Of a DNA stretch of 64,000 nt, positions 33,212-44,897 are shown piece by piece (within the stretch, counting starts at the first letter, position 1; each line of letters starts with the position of its first letter). The notes under the pieces are model-generated. The model was not told the DNA's origin and did no database searches. It saw nothing but the letters and a program-made list of their open reading frames with translations. Source of the stretch: Mesoplasma tabanidae (GTDB lineage: Bacteria > Bacillota_I > Bacilli_A > Mycoplasmatales > Mycoplasmataceae); contig NZ_CP024969.1 of the NCBI RefSeq assembly GCF_002804025.1, positions 782,908-846,907 on the forward strand. The letters run 5' to 3'. Position numbers and translations under genes: made by a program.

Positions 33212-34603
33212 TTATTTTCTCTTCTTGAATTTTGATTTTATTCATTCAATTGTTCAAAAACCTTCATTTAATTTTACTGGTAAAACTAAATTTAAAATAA
33301 TTCCAGTAAATGCTGCTAACCCTAATCCTGGTATATTAAATGATCCAATATCTATTCCTTCGCCAAGAACGCTAAGTACTACACCGATTACTAAAACTGT
33401 TGATGATATAAATACATTTCTCATATTCATAAAATCTGTTTTACTTGTAATCATTATTCTTACACCATTAATACTTATAAAACCAAACATAATCATTCCA
33501 ACACCACCCATTACTGGTTCTGGCAACATTGAAATTATTTGGTTAATTGGAGCTACAAAAGATAATATAATTGCAATCACTGCAGCACCACCTGTCACTC
33601 ATACAGATGCAACCTTTGTCATGCCAACTACTGCTGTATTTTCTCCATATGTTGTATTTGGAGGTCCACCAACTAATCCATCAAACACAATTGAAACTCC
33701 ATCAGCAATTAATGTTCTATGTATTCCCGGATCTCTTACAAAATCTTTTTTAGTTATATAACCCATAGCAATGTGATCGCCTATATGTTCAGCCATTGCT
33801 ATTATTGCTAATGGTGAAATTGCTAGTATCGCTGGGAAAATGTTTTTTGCTTCTTGTTTTCAAAGCGGCTTAAATGATGGATATCATTCTCACTGAGATA
33901 CATCAGTTATTTTAGACGTATCAATTAATGTTGAATTTTTTATTGAAAAATGAATTATTAAACTTAATGTAAAGCCAGCTAAAATACCAATCATAACTGG
34001 AATAACTTTTGCTATACCTTTAGCTTTTAATGTTACTAGAACTGTTACTATAAAAGTAAATATTGCTATTAATGCCGCTATTCATTGAGCATATCCCTTT
34101 TTTCAATTTTCTGTACTTGTTATTCCCGCATTTGCAAGTGCAGATGGAGCAGCACTTAATCCAATTACCATAATTAATGGTCCTATAACTATAACAGGAA
34201 ATATTTTTTCAATAATTTCTGTTCCTAAATAATAAACTAGTATTCCAAACAAAATATAAATCAGTCCTGCAACCATAACGGCTACAAATACTGAATTCCC
34301 ATAAGCTTGATAATTCATACCAATTGCTGTCATATAAGCAAATGAGCTTCCTAAGTACATTGGGACTTTAGCTTTTGTTAAAGCTATATAAATTAGAGTT
34401 CCAACTCCTGAACAAAATAATGCCATTGATGAAGTCATTACTTCTTCTTTAGCTAACCCATTGATAATAATTGGAACAAGTACTGTTGAACCAAACATTG
34501 CAAATACGTGTTGTATTGAAAATATGAATCATTCTCCATAACTTTTTGGTCTTTCTCTAGGTTCTAAAGCTAAGCCAAATTCTTCTTGTTTTACTTCTTG
34601 CAT
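33212..34603 (-). CDS. NCS2-family uracil/xanthine permease
   Basis: A 463-residue nucleobase:cation symporter with 14 predicted membrane segments. Visible NCS2 motifs are AEHIGDH near residue 271 and GGPPNTTYGENTAVVGMTK near 312-330, the substrate-binding region; NTTYGEN favours UraA/PyrP-like uracil permeases over purine permeases. It is preceded by a leader ORF and an intrinsic terminator (separate entries), suggesting attenuation control. UGA codons lie in loops and near the basic C-terminus KSKFKKRK. Confidence 0.88.
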
Positions 34604-34631
34604 TTTTCCTCTCTTTCTGTTTTTACAAAAA

Positions 34632-34660
34632 AAATAATCGTCTATAAAAGACGATTATTT
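34632..34660 (-). terminator. Attenuator-like terminator before NCS2 permease
   Basis: mRNA-strand AAATAATCGTCT and AGACGATTATTT form a perfect 12-bp stem with a 5-nt loop, followed by TTTTTG. It overlaps the stop codon of the leader ORF and lies 29 bp before the permease start. Confidence 0.85.
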
Positions 34661-34726
34661 GGTTGTTAAAAACTCATTATCGATTATTGTTGGTTTGTGA
34701 TGTAATGCTTTTATTATTTTTTTCAT
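34655..34726 (-). CDS. 23-codon leader ORF upstream of NCS2 permease
   Basis: ATG at 34726 follows GGAGG by 6 bp, the strongest Shine-Dalgarno in the region. The peptide MKKIIKALHHKPTIIDNEFL continues with TTK and ends at a TAA lying in the 5' arm of the terminator. The mRNA segment ACCAACAATAATCG inside the ORF resembles ACCAAATAATCG at its end, so the terminator 3' arm could pair with either. The layout fits translation-coupled attenuation; the peptide itself matches nothing I know. Confidence 0.6.
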   Translation of the reverse strand: MKKIIKALHHKPTIIDNEFLTTK

Positions 34727-34753
34727 ATCTACCTCCAATAAATCTTAAAAATT

Positions 34754-34759
34754 ATTATA
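34754..34759 (-). promoter_or_regulatory. -10 promoter element of permease leader
   Basis: TATAAT on the minus strand, 28 bp before the leader ORF start. A weak TAGATT lies 17 bp upstream. Confidence 0.55.
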
Positions 34760-34779
34760 GTTTATTTAAATAAAAAAAT

Positions 34780-35457
34780 CTATATACCTGTCGAATTTAA
34801 TTTAGTTTGCAACTCTTTATAGTTTGGACAGTATCTTTGAACAAAATGTCAAAACTCTTTTGAATGATTTGGATGAAGAATATGTGTAAGTTCATGAATA
34901 ATTACGTAACTAATTATTTCATCGTTAAAATGAAGTAATTTAGTGTTATAAGCAATTTTTAACTCTTTTGGCAAACAATATCCCCATTTAGCTTTCATTA
35001 GCTTAACATTTACATTTCTAAATTGAACATTCATTTTTAGACTTCAATCAATTGTTCTAGAGATAAATCAATTTTTGTAATGTCTAGCTAATAGACTATA
35101 TAACTTTTTAATTTGTTCTTCTTGATCAAAATAGTTTTTCATATAAATTTTATTATTTTCAATTTTAGATCTAGTCAGAGTTTTATCAATTATAACTTCT
35201 ATTTCTTCATCAAATATCTTAACCCATGGTTTTAAAGTATTTAAATCATACACAGAAGCTATTATATGTTGATTTTGAACTGAGACTATTTTTGAAATAT
35301 TTTTATAAAGAATTTTTTCTACTTCTCAGTCTGGCGTATTATGCGGTGCACTTATTCTAACTTCACCTTGTATAACTCTTAATATGATGTGTTTTTGTTC
35401 TTTATATGTAATAGTGTAACTTAGATTATTGCCTTGATAAGACAACGTTTTCTTCAT
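34780..35457 (-). CDS. YgjP-like M48-type metallopeptidase domain protein
   Basis: A 225-residue DUF45/YgjP-family protein. The zinc motif is VIIHELTHILHPNHSKEFW near residues 186-204 (HELTH with a downstream H and the conserved NHSxxFW). The preceding KWGYCLPKELKIAYN block matches the W-G-S-C...LxxN family core. The N-terminal half (~1-120) is a strand-rich domain. Members are cytosolic predicted proteases or binding proteins of uncertain function, sometimes encoded with restriction systems. It sits 7 bp before the ychF stop side, in the leftward cluster. Confidence 0.82.
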
Positions 35458-35464
35458 TTTTAAA

Positions 35465-36559
35465 CTATACATTGAATTTAAAGAAACAAACATCACCATC
35501 TTGCATTATGTAGCTCTTGCCTTCAAGGCGCATCTTACCAAATTCTTTAACTTTCTTTTCATCGCCTAATTCAATCAAATCTTGAACATTGTAAATATCA
35601 GCTTTAATAAATCCTCTTTCAAAGTCTGTATGAATAACTCCAGCACATTGAGGAGCTGTTCATCCTTTCTTGTATTGTCAACTTCTTGCTTCTTGAGGTC
35701 CTGCAGTAAAATATGTTTGTAAGTTTAAGGCTTTATAAGCAGCCTTTATAACTTGTTCTAGCCCAGAGTATTTTACACCTAAATCATTTAAAAATTCTGT
35801 CTTTTCTTCAACAGTTGCTTCACTTAAATCTTCTTCAATTTTTGCACAAATTTTAACTACTGATGAATTATTGTTTAAAGCAAATTCCTTAACTTGTTTA
35901 ACATATTGATTGTCTTCTATTAATTCATCATCATTAACGTTTGCAACGTAAATAAAAGTTTTAGCAGTTAAAAACTGGAATCCTTTAAGAATTTTATCTT
36001 CTTCCTCATTTAACTCTAAAGTGTTTAAAAGTTTATTTTGATCTAAACATGCTTCTGCCTTTTTTAATACTTCCATTTCAGCACTAAAAGTTTTATCGCC
36101 ACCACGAACTTTTGGTGTTATTCTTTCAATTCTTTTTTTAATAGTAGCTTCATCAGATAACATTAATTCTAAATTAATTATTTCAATATCCCTGATTGGA
36201 TCAACGCTTCCCTCAACGTGAGTAATATCTTTGTTATCAAAACATCTAACAACTTCACAAATAGCGTCAGTTTCTCTAATATTTGCTAAAAAAGCATTAC
36301 CCAATCCTTCGCCCTTTGAAGCTCCGGCAATTAAACCTGCAATATCAACAAATTCAATTGTCGTTGCTATTTTTTTCTTTGAATTAAAAATTTCATTTAT
36401 TTTATCTAATCTTTCATCTGGCACTTCAACGACTCCAACATTTGGTTCAATTGTTGCAAATGGGTAATTTGCTGCTTCTACTTTTGAATTAGTTATAGCA
36501 TTAAATAAAGTTGATTTACCAACATTTGGTAATCCTACAATTCCTACTTTTAAACTCAT
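35465..36559 (-). CDS. ychF: Ribosome-associated GTPase/ATPase YchF
   Basis: A 364-residue Obg-related P-loop protein of the YchF/OLA1 type, which prefers ATP and binds ribosomes. G1 is GLPNVGKST near residues 9-17, G3 [18 protein letters not shown] near 68-85, and the atypical G4 NVND-like site near 200. A helical insert follows, and a C-terminal TGS domain contains [22 protein letters not shown] at 36559 is chosen because AAAGGAG lies 8 bp upstream; it starts 1 bp after the DUF951 stop. Confidence 0.93.
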
Positions 36560-36560
36560 A

Positions 36561-36758
36561 TTATTCTCCTTTTTTCTCATTTATTTCTTTTATCTGTTTG
36601 TCTAGAACACTTCTTCTTAATTCAATAAAAAGATCAAATTTATTTGTACTTCTAAACTTGTATAATGAACCAATACGAATAAGCTCTCATTTTGTTGTTC
36701 CACTTGGGTGCGGCTTTTTAAAAACTACAATATCGCCAATTTGCAATTTTGCATGCAT
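36561..36758 (-). CDS. DUF951 family protein
   Basis: A 65-residue basic protein matching DUF951, with the pattern GDIVVFKKPHPSGTTKWELI (residues 8-27, K-x-H-P-x-G..x-W-x-I). It is a small SH3-like beta fold found beside ychF and rsmG in Firmicutes; a nucleic-acid role is suspected but unproven. Its ATG overlaps the rsmG TAA (TAATG) and its stop lies 1 bp before ychF, so three genes are tightly coupled. The conserved Trp is a UGA codon. Confidence 0.85.
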
Positions 36759-37462
36759 TACTTTTTACCACTTTCTTTAACTATTTTTGCGTAATCTCTT
36801 GGATAAAGTTCTGGGGTTGAAATATTCTTTTGATAAAACAAGTTTACCCTTTCTCCAAATCCTGTATCAGGAAGTATTTGTTTATTAACCAATGTTATTT
36901 TTAATTTTTTTTCTATTTGTTTTGAGTTTTTAATTTCTTCTTCAGCTCTTGGTCCTTTTAATAAAATAGCTTGGCCATCAATTTTCAAAAATCTAACAAC
37001 TAATTCCAAAATTACATCTAAATATGCAACAGCTCTTGAAATAGCAATGTCATAATTCTCATTCTCTTTTCTCGCTAATTCTTCTGCTCTATCATGTTTA
37101 GCCTCAATTTTTTTTAGATTTAATTTATCGATTACAATATTTAAGAAGTTTATTTTTTTATTATTTGAGTCAATTAAAGTTATATGTGTATCTGGGAAAA
37201 ATATTTTTAAAACAATCCCAGGAAAACCTGGCCCTGTTCCTATATCAATAATTTTCTGATTACTTATTTGAAACTCTTTAGTAAAAAGTAAAGAGTCTAA
37301 AAAGTGTTTTTCATATACATCGTCTTCACTAATTATTCTTGTTAAGTTATACTTTGAATTTTCTTGCACAAGTATTTCATAATATTTAGCTAATTTTTCT
37401 TTTATTTCATTTGACGGAATAAAGCCTAAATTATTTTCAAAAATTTTTCAATTATCAAACAT
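36758..37462 (-). CDS. rsmG: 16S rRNA (guanine-N7) methyltransferase
   Basis: RsmG (GidB) methylates N7 of G527 in 16S rRNA. The 234-residue protein has the SAM site IIDIGTGPGFPGIVL near residues 71-85, an acidic loop ISRAVAYLD near 137 and the N-terminal helical region NLTRI near 37. A UGA at codon 5 hides the true start, MFDNWKIFENN at 37462, giving normal family length. It overlaps the DUF951 start by 1 bp. Confidence 0.94.
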
Positions 37463-37536
37463 TAATCCATCCTCATTTCTTATTTAACTTAAATTATTAT
37501 AGCATATAGTGTGTTTTTTTAGACCAAGCAAAATAA

Positions 37537-37560
37537 AAAGGAACTTAAGCTCCTTTTAAA
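37537..37560 (-). terminator. Intrinsic terminator after pgsA
   Basis: Minus-strand AAAAGGAG-CTTAAG-TTCCTTTT followed by TATTTT, directly after the pgsA stop. Confidence 0.82.
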
Positions 37561-37561
37561 A

Positions 37562-38182
37562 TTAAAACAAATTTTTTCTTGCTTTCAAGAAATAGTCTAA
37601 TCCACTATACATACTAAAAGCAACAGCAATATACATTGGTATTAAAACTAGCTGTTCTTGCCAGATTTTTATATCTGAAATTGTGTATGAGCTAATAAAG
37701 AACAACAATGATAATCCTATCATTTGAAATATAGTTTTTAATTTACCAAAAATTCCAGCTGATAATGTTATATTTTTTGAACTTAATATCATTCTAATGA
37801 AATCAACAAATATATCTCTTAAAATTAAAATCAAAGTTATTCACACAGGTATTATAGCAATATTTGACGCAAACAAAATTAATGTCGCATTAACCAATAA
37901 TTTGTCAGCAATTGGATCAAAAAATTTACCAAAGTCTGTTACTTGATTATTTTTTCTAGCTAAATAACCATCTAAAAAATCTGTAAAACTTGCTATCATA
38001 AATACAATGCCCGCTAACAGCATAGTAATAGTTATATTAAATGATGAATTATCATTACCAACTATAAAATTTTTATCTCATTTCAAAATATTTGCCATAA
38101 CTAGTATTATAACAACGGGTACAAGTAATAATCTTATAAACGTTAATATATTAGGCAGATTTAATTTTTGTTTTTGATTCAT
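37562..38182 (-). CDS. pgsA: CDP-diacylglycerol-glycerol-3-phosphate phosphatidyltransferase
   Basis: PgsA makes phosphatidylglycerol phosphate, precursor of PG and cardiolipin. The 206-residue integral membrane protein has the CDP-alcohol phosphotransferase signature DFLDGYLARKNNQVTDFGKF followed by FDPIADK (residues ~67-92, D-G-x2-A-R-x8-G-x3-D-x3-D). About five membrane helices follow. Its start lies 32 bp inside the end of the APC permease gene, so the two are translated from one transcript. UGA codons are in the first and middle thirds. Confidence 0.93.
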
Positions 38183-39779
38183 TTGCTAACTCTCTTAGTT
38201 CTTGGGCTTCTTTTGCTGCCATTCAGTTATTAACCTTCATGTCTTTATCAATTTCACCATCAAAACCATTTTCAAATGGATATTTCTTGAACATTCTTTC
38301 TTGTAATAATCATACAACAATTGTTGCACCTAAAGTTACAATAAATATTATAGTAAACATCATCCCGCCATTAGTTGTTCAATTCATATTTTTTTTATCT
38401 AATAATTGAGGCGCTAAAAATACAACTAATCCACATATTGTAAAGAATAAAAATAATATTGTTGAAATAACAGCGGCTGGTAAAAAATACTTAACCTTAT
38501 TTACTTTTACTTTTTGAGTTTTTCTATTCACCATTGCTGCTATCATTAACACTGATATCACAATGAAAATCAATACAACACACACTGATGACATTATTCC
38601 TATATAAAACATTGGAGCTGTTAAATAACTTAAATCTGGTGAATTACCATTACTTGAAGCTGCTGAAGACATACCTTTTCATGTTCCATGACTAGTTAAT
38701 GCACCAATTAAAATTAAAGCTATATAGAATGTCAAAGAAATTGCAACTTGGGTAAAAGCTGATTTTTTGAAACCATTGCCTCCTTTTTTCAAATAAATTA
38801 ATTTCATATTGTGATCTGATAATAAATTTGATGTACCAAAGTGAGTAAACATATTAATATTTAGTAAGCAAATTAAAAACATAATTAAGTAAACAACAGT
38901 ACTTGCTGCTTTTATTGAAGTGTTTGAAGGATTTTTGCTAAACCCTGAAAAAACTTGAATTAAAACCGCTTCAACACTACCATCTCCACCTAAAAATAAA
39001 GAAAACGCCATTAACACATAAAATAATGTTATAAATACTAAACCAGAAATAATTGCTATCGGAACTATTTCTTTGTTTTTAGCGCTCTTTTGAGTATTAG
39101 CAGTAAAAATATAGCCATCAAAAGAGAAAAGTATAGCTCCCATTCCTCCTAAAAAATTCATAAATAATAAATCTTTACCATTTGCCATACCCATTCCGTT
39201 TCCTTCTGGATTAGAACCTAAAATCGCAATTAAAAATCCTGCAAAAAATGCAATAATTAAAGGAATAAATTTAATAAACATTGCTAAAAATTGCATTTTT
39301 CTTGAAATGTTGGCAGCATATATATTTACAAATGCAAAAAATACATATAGTGAAACACCGACAATAATATAGACACTTAACAACGCCGCTGGGTTTGGAG
39401 TAATCCCAGTGAATGCAAAGAAATACGCAATTGTTAAACTCACAAATATTGATTGATAAGCCGGCATATAAATAGTGGTATATAAAACAGAAACAAATGA
39501 AGCAAATTTTCTATTAATAAATAATTTACATCAATTACTTACCGTACCGTTTCCCTCTTTTTCTGTTGATTTTGCGATTTCCATGAAAACAACAATTGAA
39601 ATAACACAAACCATACCAATTGTTAATCATAAAACTGTTGCTATTCAAGGACTCTTTGTTTGACTGATTAATTCTTGGTTTTTTACATAAATTCCTGAAC
39701 CAATACAAATTCCTACAATAAGCAAGAACAAGTATCAAAATTCATAAACTTTAGAACTTTTATCTTTTTTCTTAAACAT
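38151..39779 (-). CDS. APC-family amino acid permease
   Basis: A 542-residue secondary transporter with 12-14 membrane segments. The first helix carries the APC substrate-site motif GICIGSGIYVKNQE near residue 25 (G-S-G-I/V), and helix 6 region SFDGYIFTANTQKSAKNKE near 215 is the family consensus for amino-acid/polyamine permeases. The C-terminal ~60 residues are charged and cytosolic. The gene overlaps pgsA by 32 bp and follows the deoD terminator. The amino acid carried cannot be told. Confidence 0.85.
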
Positions 39780-39851
39780 AATTTTTTCTCTTTCTTTTTT
39801 TACAAGTTATAAAAAAATATATCAAAAAAAAGGCAACAAAACAAGTCATAG

Positions 39852-39880
39852 AAAAAAGACACATTAATTGCGCCTTTTTT
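39852..39880 (-). terminator. Intrinsic terminator after deoD
   Basis: Minus-strand GGCGCA-ATTAA-TGTGTC (with G-U pairs) followed by TTTTTT, about 10 bp past the deoD stop. Confidence 0.7.
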
Positions 39881-39885
39881 AAATA

Positions 39886-40599
39886 TTATTTTCTTTCTGA
39901 TTTAACTGCTACTTCTAAAGCAATTTCAACCATTTGCATAAAGTTATTTTGTCTTTCTTCAGCAGATGTAATTTCTTTTGTTATTAAATTATCAGAAACT
40001 GTTAATAAACAGGCTGCTTGTTTTTTAGCTTTAATTGCATTTGCAAATAAAGCTACAGATTCCATTTCAACAACATCTAATTTATTTTCCTTAACAAATT
40101 CAGTTATGTCATCATGACGATAGAAAACGTCTGCTGAATGAGCTCTACCAGTTAAAGTTTTAATATTTTTGTCTGCTGCTATTTTTTCAATTAATGAATA
40201 AAGTTTTTCTCCTGCTTTAATTACTTTATCATCTATATTTGCAGCTAATTTAGCATAGTTACTATCTCCATACGCTTCTTTTACATTATATACATCATAA
40301 ACTTTAATTTCTTCTTTATAACTACCCGCTGAGCCTATTCTAATAATATTTTCTACATCATAAAAATTAAATAATTCGTATGAATATATTCCAATACTTG
40401 GGCATCCCATTCCACTTCCAGCTATTGTTACTTCTATGCCTTTGTAAGTTCCAGTATACATAAACATATTTCTGACTTCATTAACTAATTTAACATTTTC
40501 CAAATATGTTTCAGCAATTTTTTTAGCCCTTAAGGGGTCTCCTGGCATTAAAACTGTTTTTGCAATTTCTTCTTTTTTTGCACTAATGTGTGGTGTCAT
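39886..40599 (-). CDS. deoD: Purine-nucleoside phosphorylase
   Basis: DeoD phosphorolyses purine (deoxy)ribonucleosides to base and (deoxy)ribose-1-phosphate. The 237-residue hexameric-type enzyme has MPGDPLRAKKIA near residues 18-29, GSGMGCPSIGIY near 61-72, the RIGSAGSY phosphate loop near 87 and VEMES with the ribose-binding Glu near 180. It ends the riboswitch-controlled nucleoside transporter operon (28-bp gap after the permease), so imported purine nucleosides, including 2'-deoxyguanosine, would be split at once. Confidence 0.95.
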   Translation of the reverse strand: MTPHISAKKEEIAKTVLMPGDPLRAKKIAETYLENVKLVNEVRNMFMYTGTYKGIEVTIAGSGMGCPSIGIYSYELFNFYDVENIIRIGSAGSYKEEIKVYDVYNVKEAYGDSNYAKLAANIDDKVIKAGEKLYSLIEKIAADKNIKTLTGRAHSADVFYRHDDITEFVKENKLDVVEMESVALFANAIKAKKQAACLLTVSDNLITKEITSAEERQNNFMQMVEIALEVAVKSERK

Positions 40600-40627
40600 A
40601 TTAATTCCTCTATTTCTAATAATTATT

Positions 40628-41527
40628 TTATCTTAAAGTTTTATCAAATGGTATACCACTGGCTTGAGGCGGTGATGATCATTTCGAAGCAATAACCATA
40701 ACTACAATTGACATAATAAATGGTAAAGCTCTTGGTAATGAATTTAAACCTGTTATTTTTTGACCAATACTGAACATTATTGAGAACACAATTGAGAACA
40801 TAACAATTAAGTTAACTCTTCATTGACCAATAATCATAATTGCTAATGCAATAAATCCTAATCCTTGAACACTTCCATTAAAGTTTTGAAGCGATTGTGT
40901 AACAACAAACATTGTTCCAGCTAAACCTGCAATTGCTCCTGAAATTGTTATACAAATAAATCTGTATTTATTAACTTTAACTCCAGCTGCATCCAATGCG
41001 TTTGGGTTTTCTCCTGCAGCTATGTGTCTAGTTCCAATTTTTGTAAAAGTGAAATATAAACCAATACCAACTGTTATTAACATTGTAAATACTGCATAAG
41101 CAACGAAATAATTAAATGATAATAATTTTGGGCTTATTGAACCCAAAATAGTTCCACCCGTCCCAAATCCTTGGATATGAACTATAAATAGTGCAATACC
41201 TTGTGCAAGTAAATTAATTACTGTACCCGAAATTATTTGGTCTGTTTTTAGTTTTAAAACCATTAATGTTTGAAGCAATGAAAATATTCCTGCAACAACC
41301 ATTGAAAATATAGCACCTATTATTAAATATAGAATATGCAAATCTTCGTAATTATTAGTTGTTTTTTTAATCATAAAGCAAAATGATACATATGCTAGTG
41401 CACCGATTGTCATAAATCCTTCAATTCCCAAATTTACAACTCCTGATCTTTCTGAAAACATTCCTGAGATAGCTCCTAAAGTGAAAACTACAAAGAAACC
41501 TAAAGCTAAACTAAATATTGCTTCCAT
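40628..41527 (-). CDS. Nucleoside ABC transporter permease 2 (NupC/YufQ-like)
   Basis: A 299-residue inner-membrane permease of the BMP/nucleoside (branched-chain-like) ABC importer. It has about eight helices, and the family motifs MFSERSGVVNLGIEGFMTIGA near residues 23-43 and GENPNALDAAGVKVNKYR near 171-188 (the EAA-like coupling loop). The ATG lies 17 bp inside the upstream permease gene, implying coupled translation. It pairs with the 41511-43349 permease and the NupA-type ATPase. Confidence 0.92.
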
Positions 41528-43349
41528 AAAGTTTTACTACCTCCATTTGTTTTTCTAATAAATCAATTTTTAATTTTCTAATTTTTAATTTTCTAAATGT
41601 TTTCGAAGCTGATTTCGCTTGTAACTCTTTTATTTCAGCTTTATATTGATGTTTTATTTGTTTTAAGAAATTATTTGCTTCTTGTTTTGTTAAAGTGTAG
41701 TTAATTTTAAACTCTCTAATTTGAACTTCCTGTTTATTAATTAATTCCATTGCTTTTTCTTCTAACTTAGTTTTATTTTTAAGAAGTTTATCAGCAATAT
41801 CACTATCAGATTTTTTTATAGCTTCTGTCATCACTTGAATTTCTGCTTCAAACAAAATAACTTGATCTAAAATTGGAAAGGTTGTTGTATTATATTTGCC
41901 TTCATAAACATTTTTAAGGCCTTTAATTGACTGTATTTTGTATTTTTCTAATTCGTTTTCAATAAAATGTTTTTTTTCATTTTTCAAATCTTTTATTCTA
42001 TTTTTAATTTTTGAAAGCTTAAATGATTTTGATTCATGATATTCGTAAATAAAACTATTTAATTCTTCTTTTAAAATTTTTATATCAGCTGTTGATGATT
42101 TTATCTTTAATTTTAATTCTTTAATTTGTGATTTTTGTAAATTAAATTCTTTATTTAACAAAATTCTTTTTCTTTGTTTCTTTAACTTTCTTATTTCTGA
42201 ATTTATAACCTGAATTTCAGATTTAAATTTAGGGTTTTTAATTTTATATGCTATTGTACTAAAATATTTTGTTACATTTATTTTCATTAATACTAAATAC
42301 ATAGTAGAAAATAAAATAATTATCCCAAACAATAAATCTGAAGTTTCTGAAGGAAGTCCCATATATTCTGGAGAATTCATTGTCAATTGAATTCCATCTT
42401 TTAAAATTGCTCATAATATCGCAACTGGCACTATTCCTATAAAGTTATTAAATGCTACTAGTGCAATTGGTATACCATCAAATCCTAGCAATGGCATAAT
42501 ATCATTTGTTACTGATATGTTACTTTTTAATCCAAAGTAATAAAAGAATCCAGCAGCTGATATAAATATTCCTTGTAATGCAGTTATGCCAATAATAAAT
42601 GAGTTTGTTTTAATACCAGCATATTTAGCCGCAGTTGATTGCATTCCAACAACTTTATATTTATATCCTATTGTTGTAGTTTCACATACAACAAATACAA
42701 GTACTATTGAAACTAAAGCAAACACAATTGCAAATACTCATAATTGTGAACCAAAAACCTCTGGTAAGTTAGGTGAATTTAATTGTGTATCAAATTTAAC
42801 AAATAATACATATTTAAGTAAGTATCAAAGAATTCAGTTAATAACTATTGAAGTTGCAACTTCATGAATATTAAATAAAACTTTTAATATACCTGTAAGT
42901 GAAGAAACTATAGCCCCTGAAACTATAAATATTAAAAATAAAAGTATTCCATAACCACCAGGCAAGTTAGAAAAATCTGAGCCTCCTGTTATTGCATTCA
43001 AAAATAAGTAAGTTATCAATAAACCACCAATTGCTTGTCCGCTTCCTCCCATGTTAAACAATTTAACTCTAAACCCTAATGCAAGGCCAAGACCTAATAA
43101 AATAAATACAGCTAGCAGTATAACTGTGCTTTCAGGTTCAACCGGTGATGCAAATGGCTTAATCATGCTACTAAAAATAAATCCAAATCCGTTCATTCCA
43201 AAACAATACAAGAATATAATCCCACATAGTAGTCCAAGAATAATTGAAATAAATGAAACTTTAACGTATGATGTTTTAGTTTTGAAGGTTGTTGATTTTA
43301 TATAAGCTATGGATCTTGTTCTAAATTTTCATTGATTAATTTTTTTCAT
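41511..43349 (-). CDS. Nucleoside ABC transporter permease 1 with coiled-coil tail
   Basis: A 612-residue permease. Residues ~1-355 are the normal nucleoside/BMP permease (YufP/NupB type), with GFRVKLFNMGGSGQ near 92 and the coupling loop VGMQSTAAKYAGIKTNS near 245. Residues ~365-612 are a long Lys/Glu/Leu coiled coil not known from this family; the frame runs through it without TAA or TAG. The gene starts 3 bp after the ATPase stop and overlaps the next permease by 17 bp. The tail is on the cytosolic side by the positive-inside rule. Confidence 0.88.
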
Positions 43350-43352
43350 AAA

Positions 43353-44888
43353 TTACTCCACCACTGATGAAACCATCATTTTCCCTATTTTTTCTCTTGT
43401 CGCTTCTTTACCTGAAATTTCACCAACTACTTGACCTGAATTTAAAACTAAAATACGATCTGATAATTGTAATATTTCTGATAATTCATATGATATTAAT
43501 AAAATTGCTTTTCCTTCATCTTTTGCTCTTAATATTTCAGCATGAATAAACTCTATTGATCCTACATCTAATCCTCTTGTTGGTTGAAAAATAATTATAA
43601 ACTCATTGTCTCTTGAAAGCTCACGACCTATAATCATTTTTTGCTGGTTTCCACCTGATAATTGCCTTGCTATTGCAAAACCAGAATCCGCGTTTCTAAC
43701 ATCAAACTTACTTATTATTTGCTGAGCGTTTGTTTGCATTGCTGTTTTATTAATAAAACCACGTTTACTGTATTTTTTTGTTGAAATGTCTTGAAGAGCG
43801 ATATTAGTTATTAAATTAGCATCTAAAACTAAACCAAATTTATGTCTATCTTCAGGAATAAAACCCATCTTGTGCTCAATATATCTTTTTTTAATAGAAT
43901 CTTGAGTTATATTTTTGTCTTTAATGAAAATTTTCCCACTTTCAACTTTTACCATTCCGCTTATTGCTTCAGCTAACTCTATTTGTCCATTGCCTTCAAC
44001 ACCAGCAATTCCTAAAATTTCACCCGCTTTAATTGTTGTTGAAAAGTTTTTAAGTCCTAAAACTTTATTATTGCTGTTTTTTTTGACGCTTAAGTTTTTA
44101 AAAACAATCAAGTCTTCATTATTGTTTGTCTTATGCAAATTTTTAATTTCTATAATTTTTCTTCCAACCATTGCTTCTGCAAGTTTACTTGCAGAAGTTT
44201 TTTTAACATCATATGTGCCTACATGTTGACCTTTTCTAATAATAGTTGCCGTATCTGCTACTTCTTTGATTTCAGCCATTTTATGTGTTATTAATATTAT
44301 TGTTTTTCCCATGGATTTCAAATCTTTTATAACTTTTAAAAGACCATCAATTTCGGTTGGAGTTAAAACTGCGGTCGGTTCATCAAAAACCATTATTTCA
44401 GCTTTTCTATAAAGAATTTTTAGTATTTCAACTCTTTGCTTCATACCTACTGAAATATCTTTTACTTTAGCGTTCAAATCCACTTCAAGATTATACTCTT
44501 TCATTATTTTTGTTAAATCTTGAATAATTTTTTTCTTATTAATAAATTGTTTATATTTAGTTTCTTCTGTTCCTAAAATGATATTTTTTCAAATTGGAAA
44601 AATATCAATCAACTTAAAGTGTTGGTGAACCATTCCAATTCCAAGTTTGGTTGCTTTAACTGGTGAAGAAATTATTTCTTCTTTACCATTAATAAATATA
44701 TTTCCTTCTGTTGGTTCATAAATTCCAAAAAGGATTGACATTAGTGTTGATTTACCAGCTCCATTTTCACCCATTAAAGCATGAACTTCACCTTTTTTAA
44801 CTTCTAAATTAATATTTTTATTGGCAACAATTTTTTTATTGAAAATCATTGAAATATTTTTCATTTCTACAGCATTAATATTTTTCAT
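43353..44888 (-). CDS. Nucleoside ABC transporter ATP-binding protein
   Basis: A 511-residue double ABC ATPase of the NupA/YufO (sugar-type) class. The N-half has Walker A GENGAGKST (40-48), signature ISVGMKQR and Walker B IMVFDEPTAVLTP. The C-half has a degenerate Walker A GVEGNGQIEL near 257, signature LSGGNQQK and IIIFQPTRGLDVGS, where the Walker B Glu is Gln. One active and one degenerate site is normal for the family. It lies between the lipoprotein gene (9-bp gap) and the permeases. Confidence 0.93.
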
Positions 44889-44897
44889 GATTCTCCT

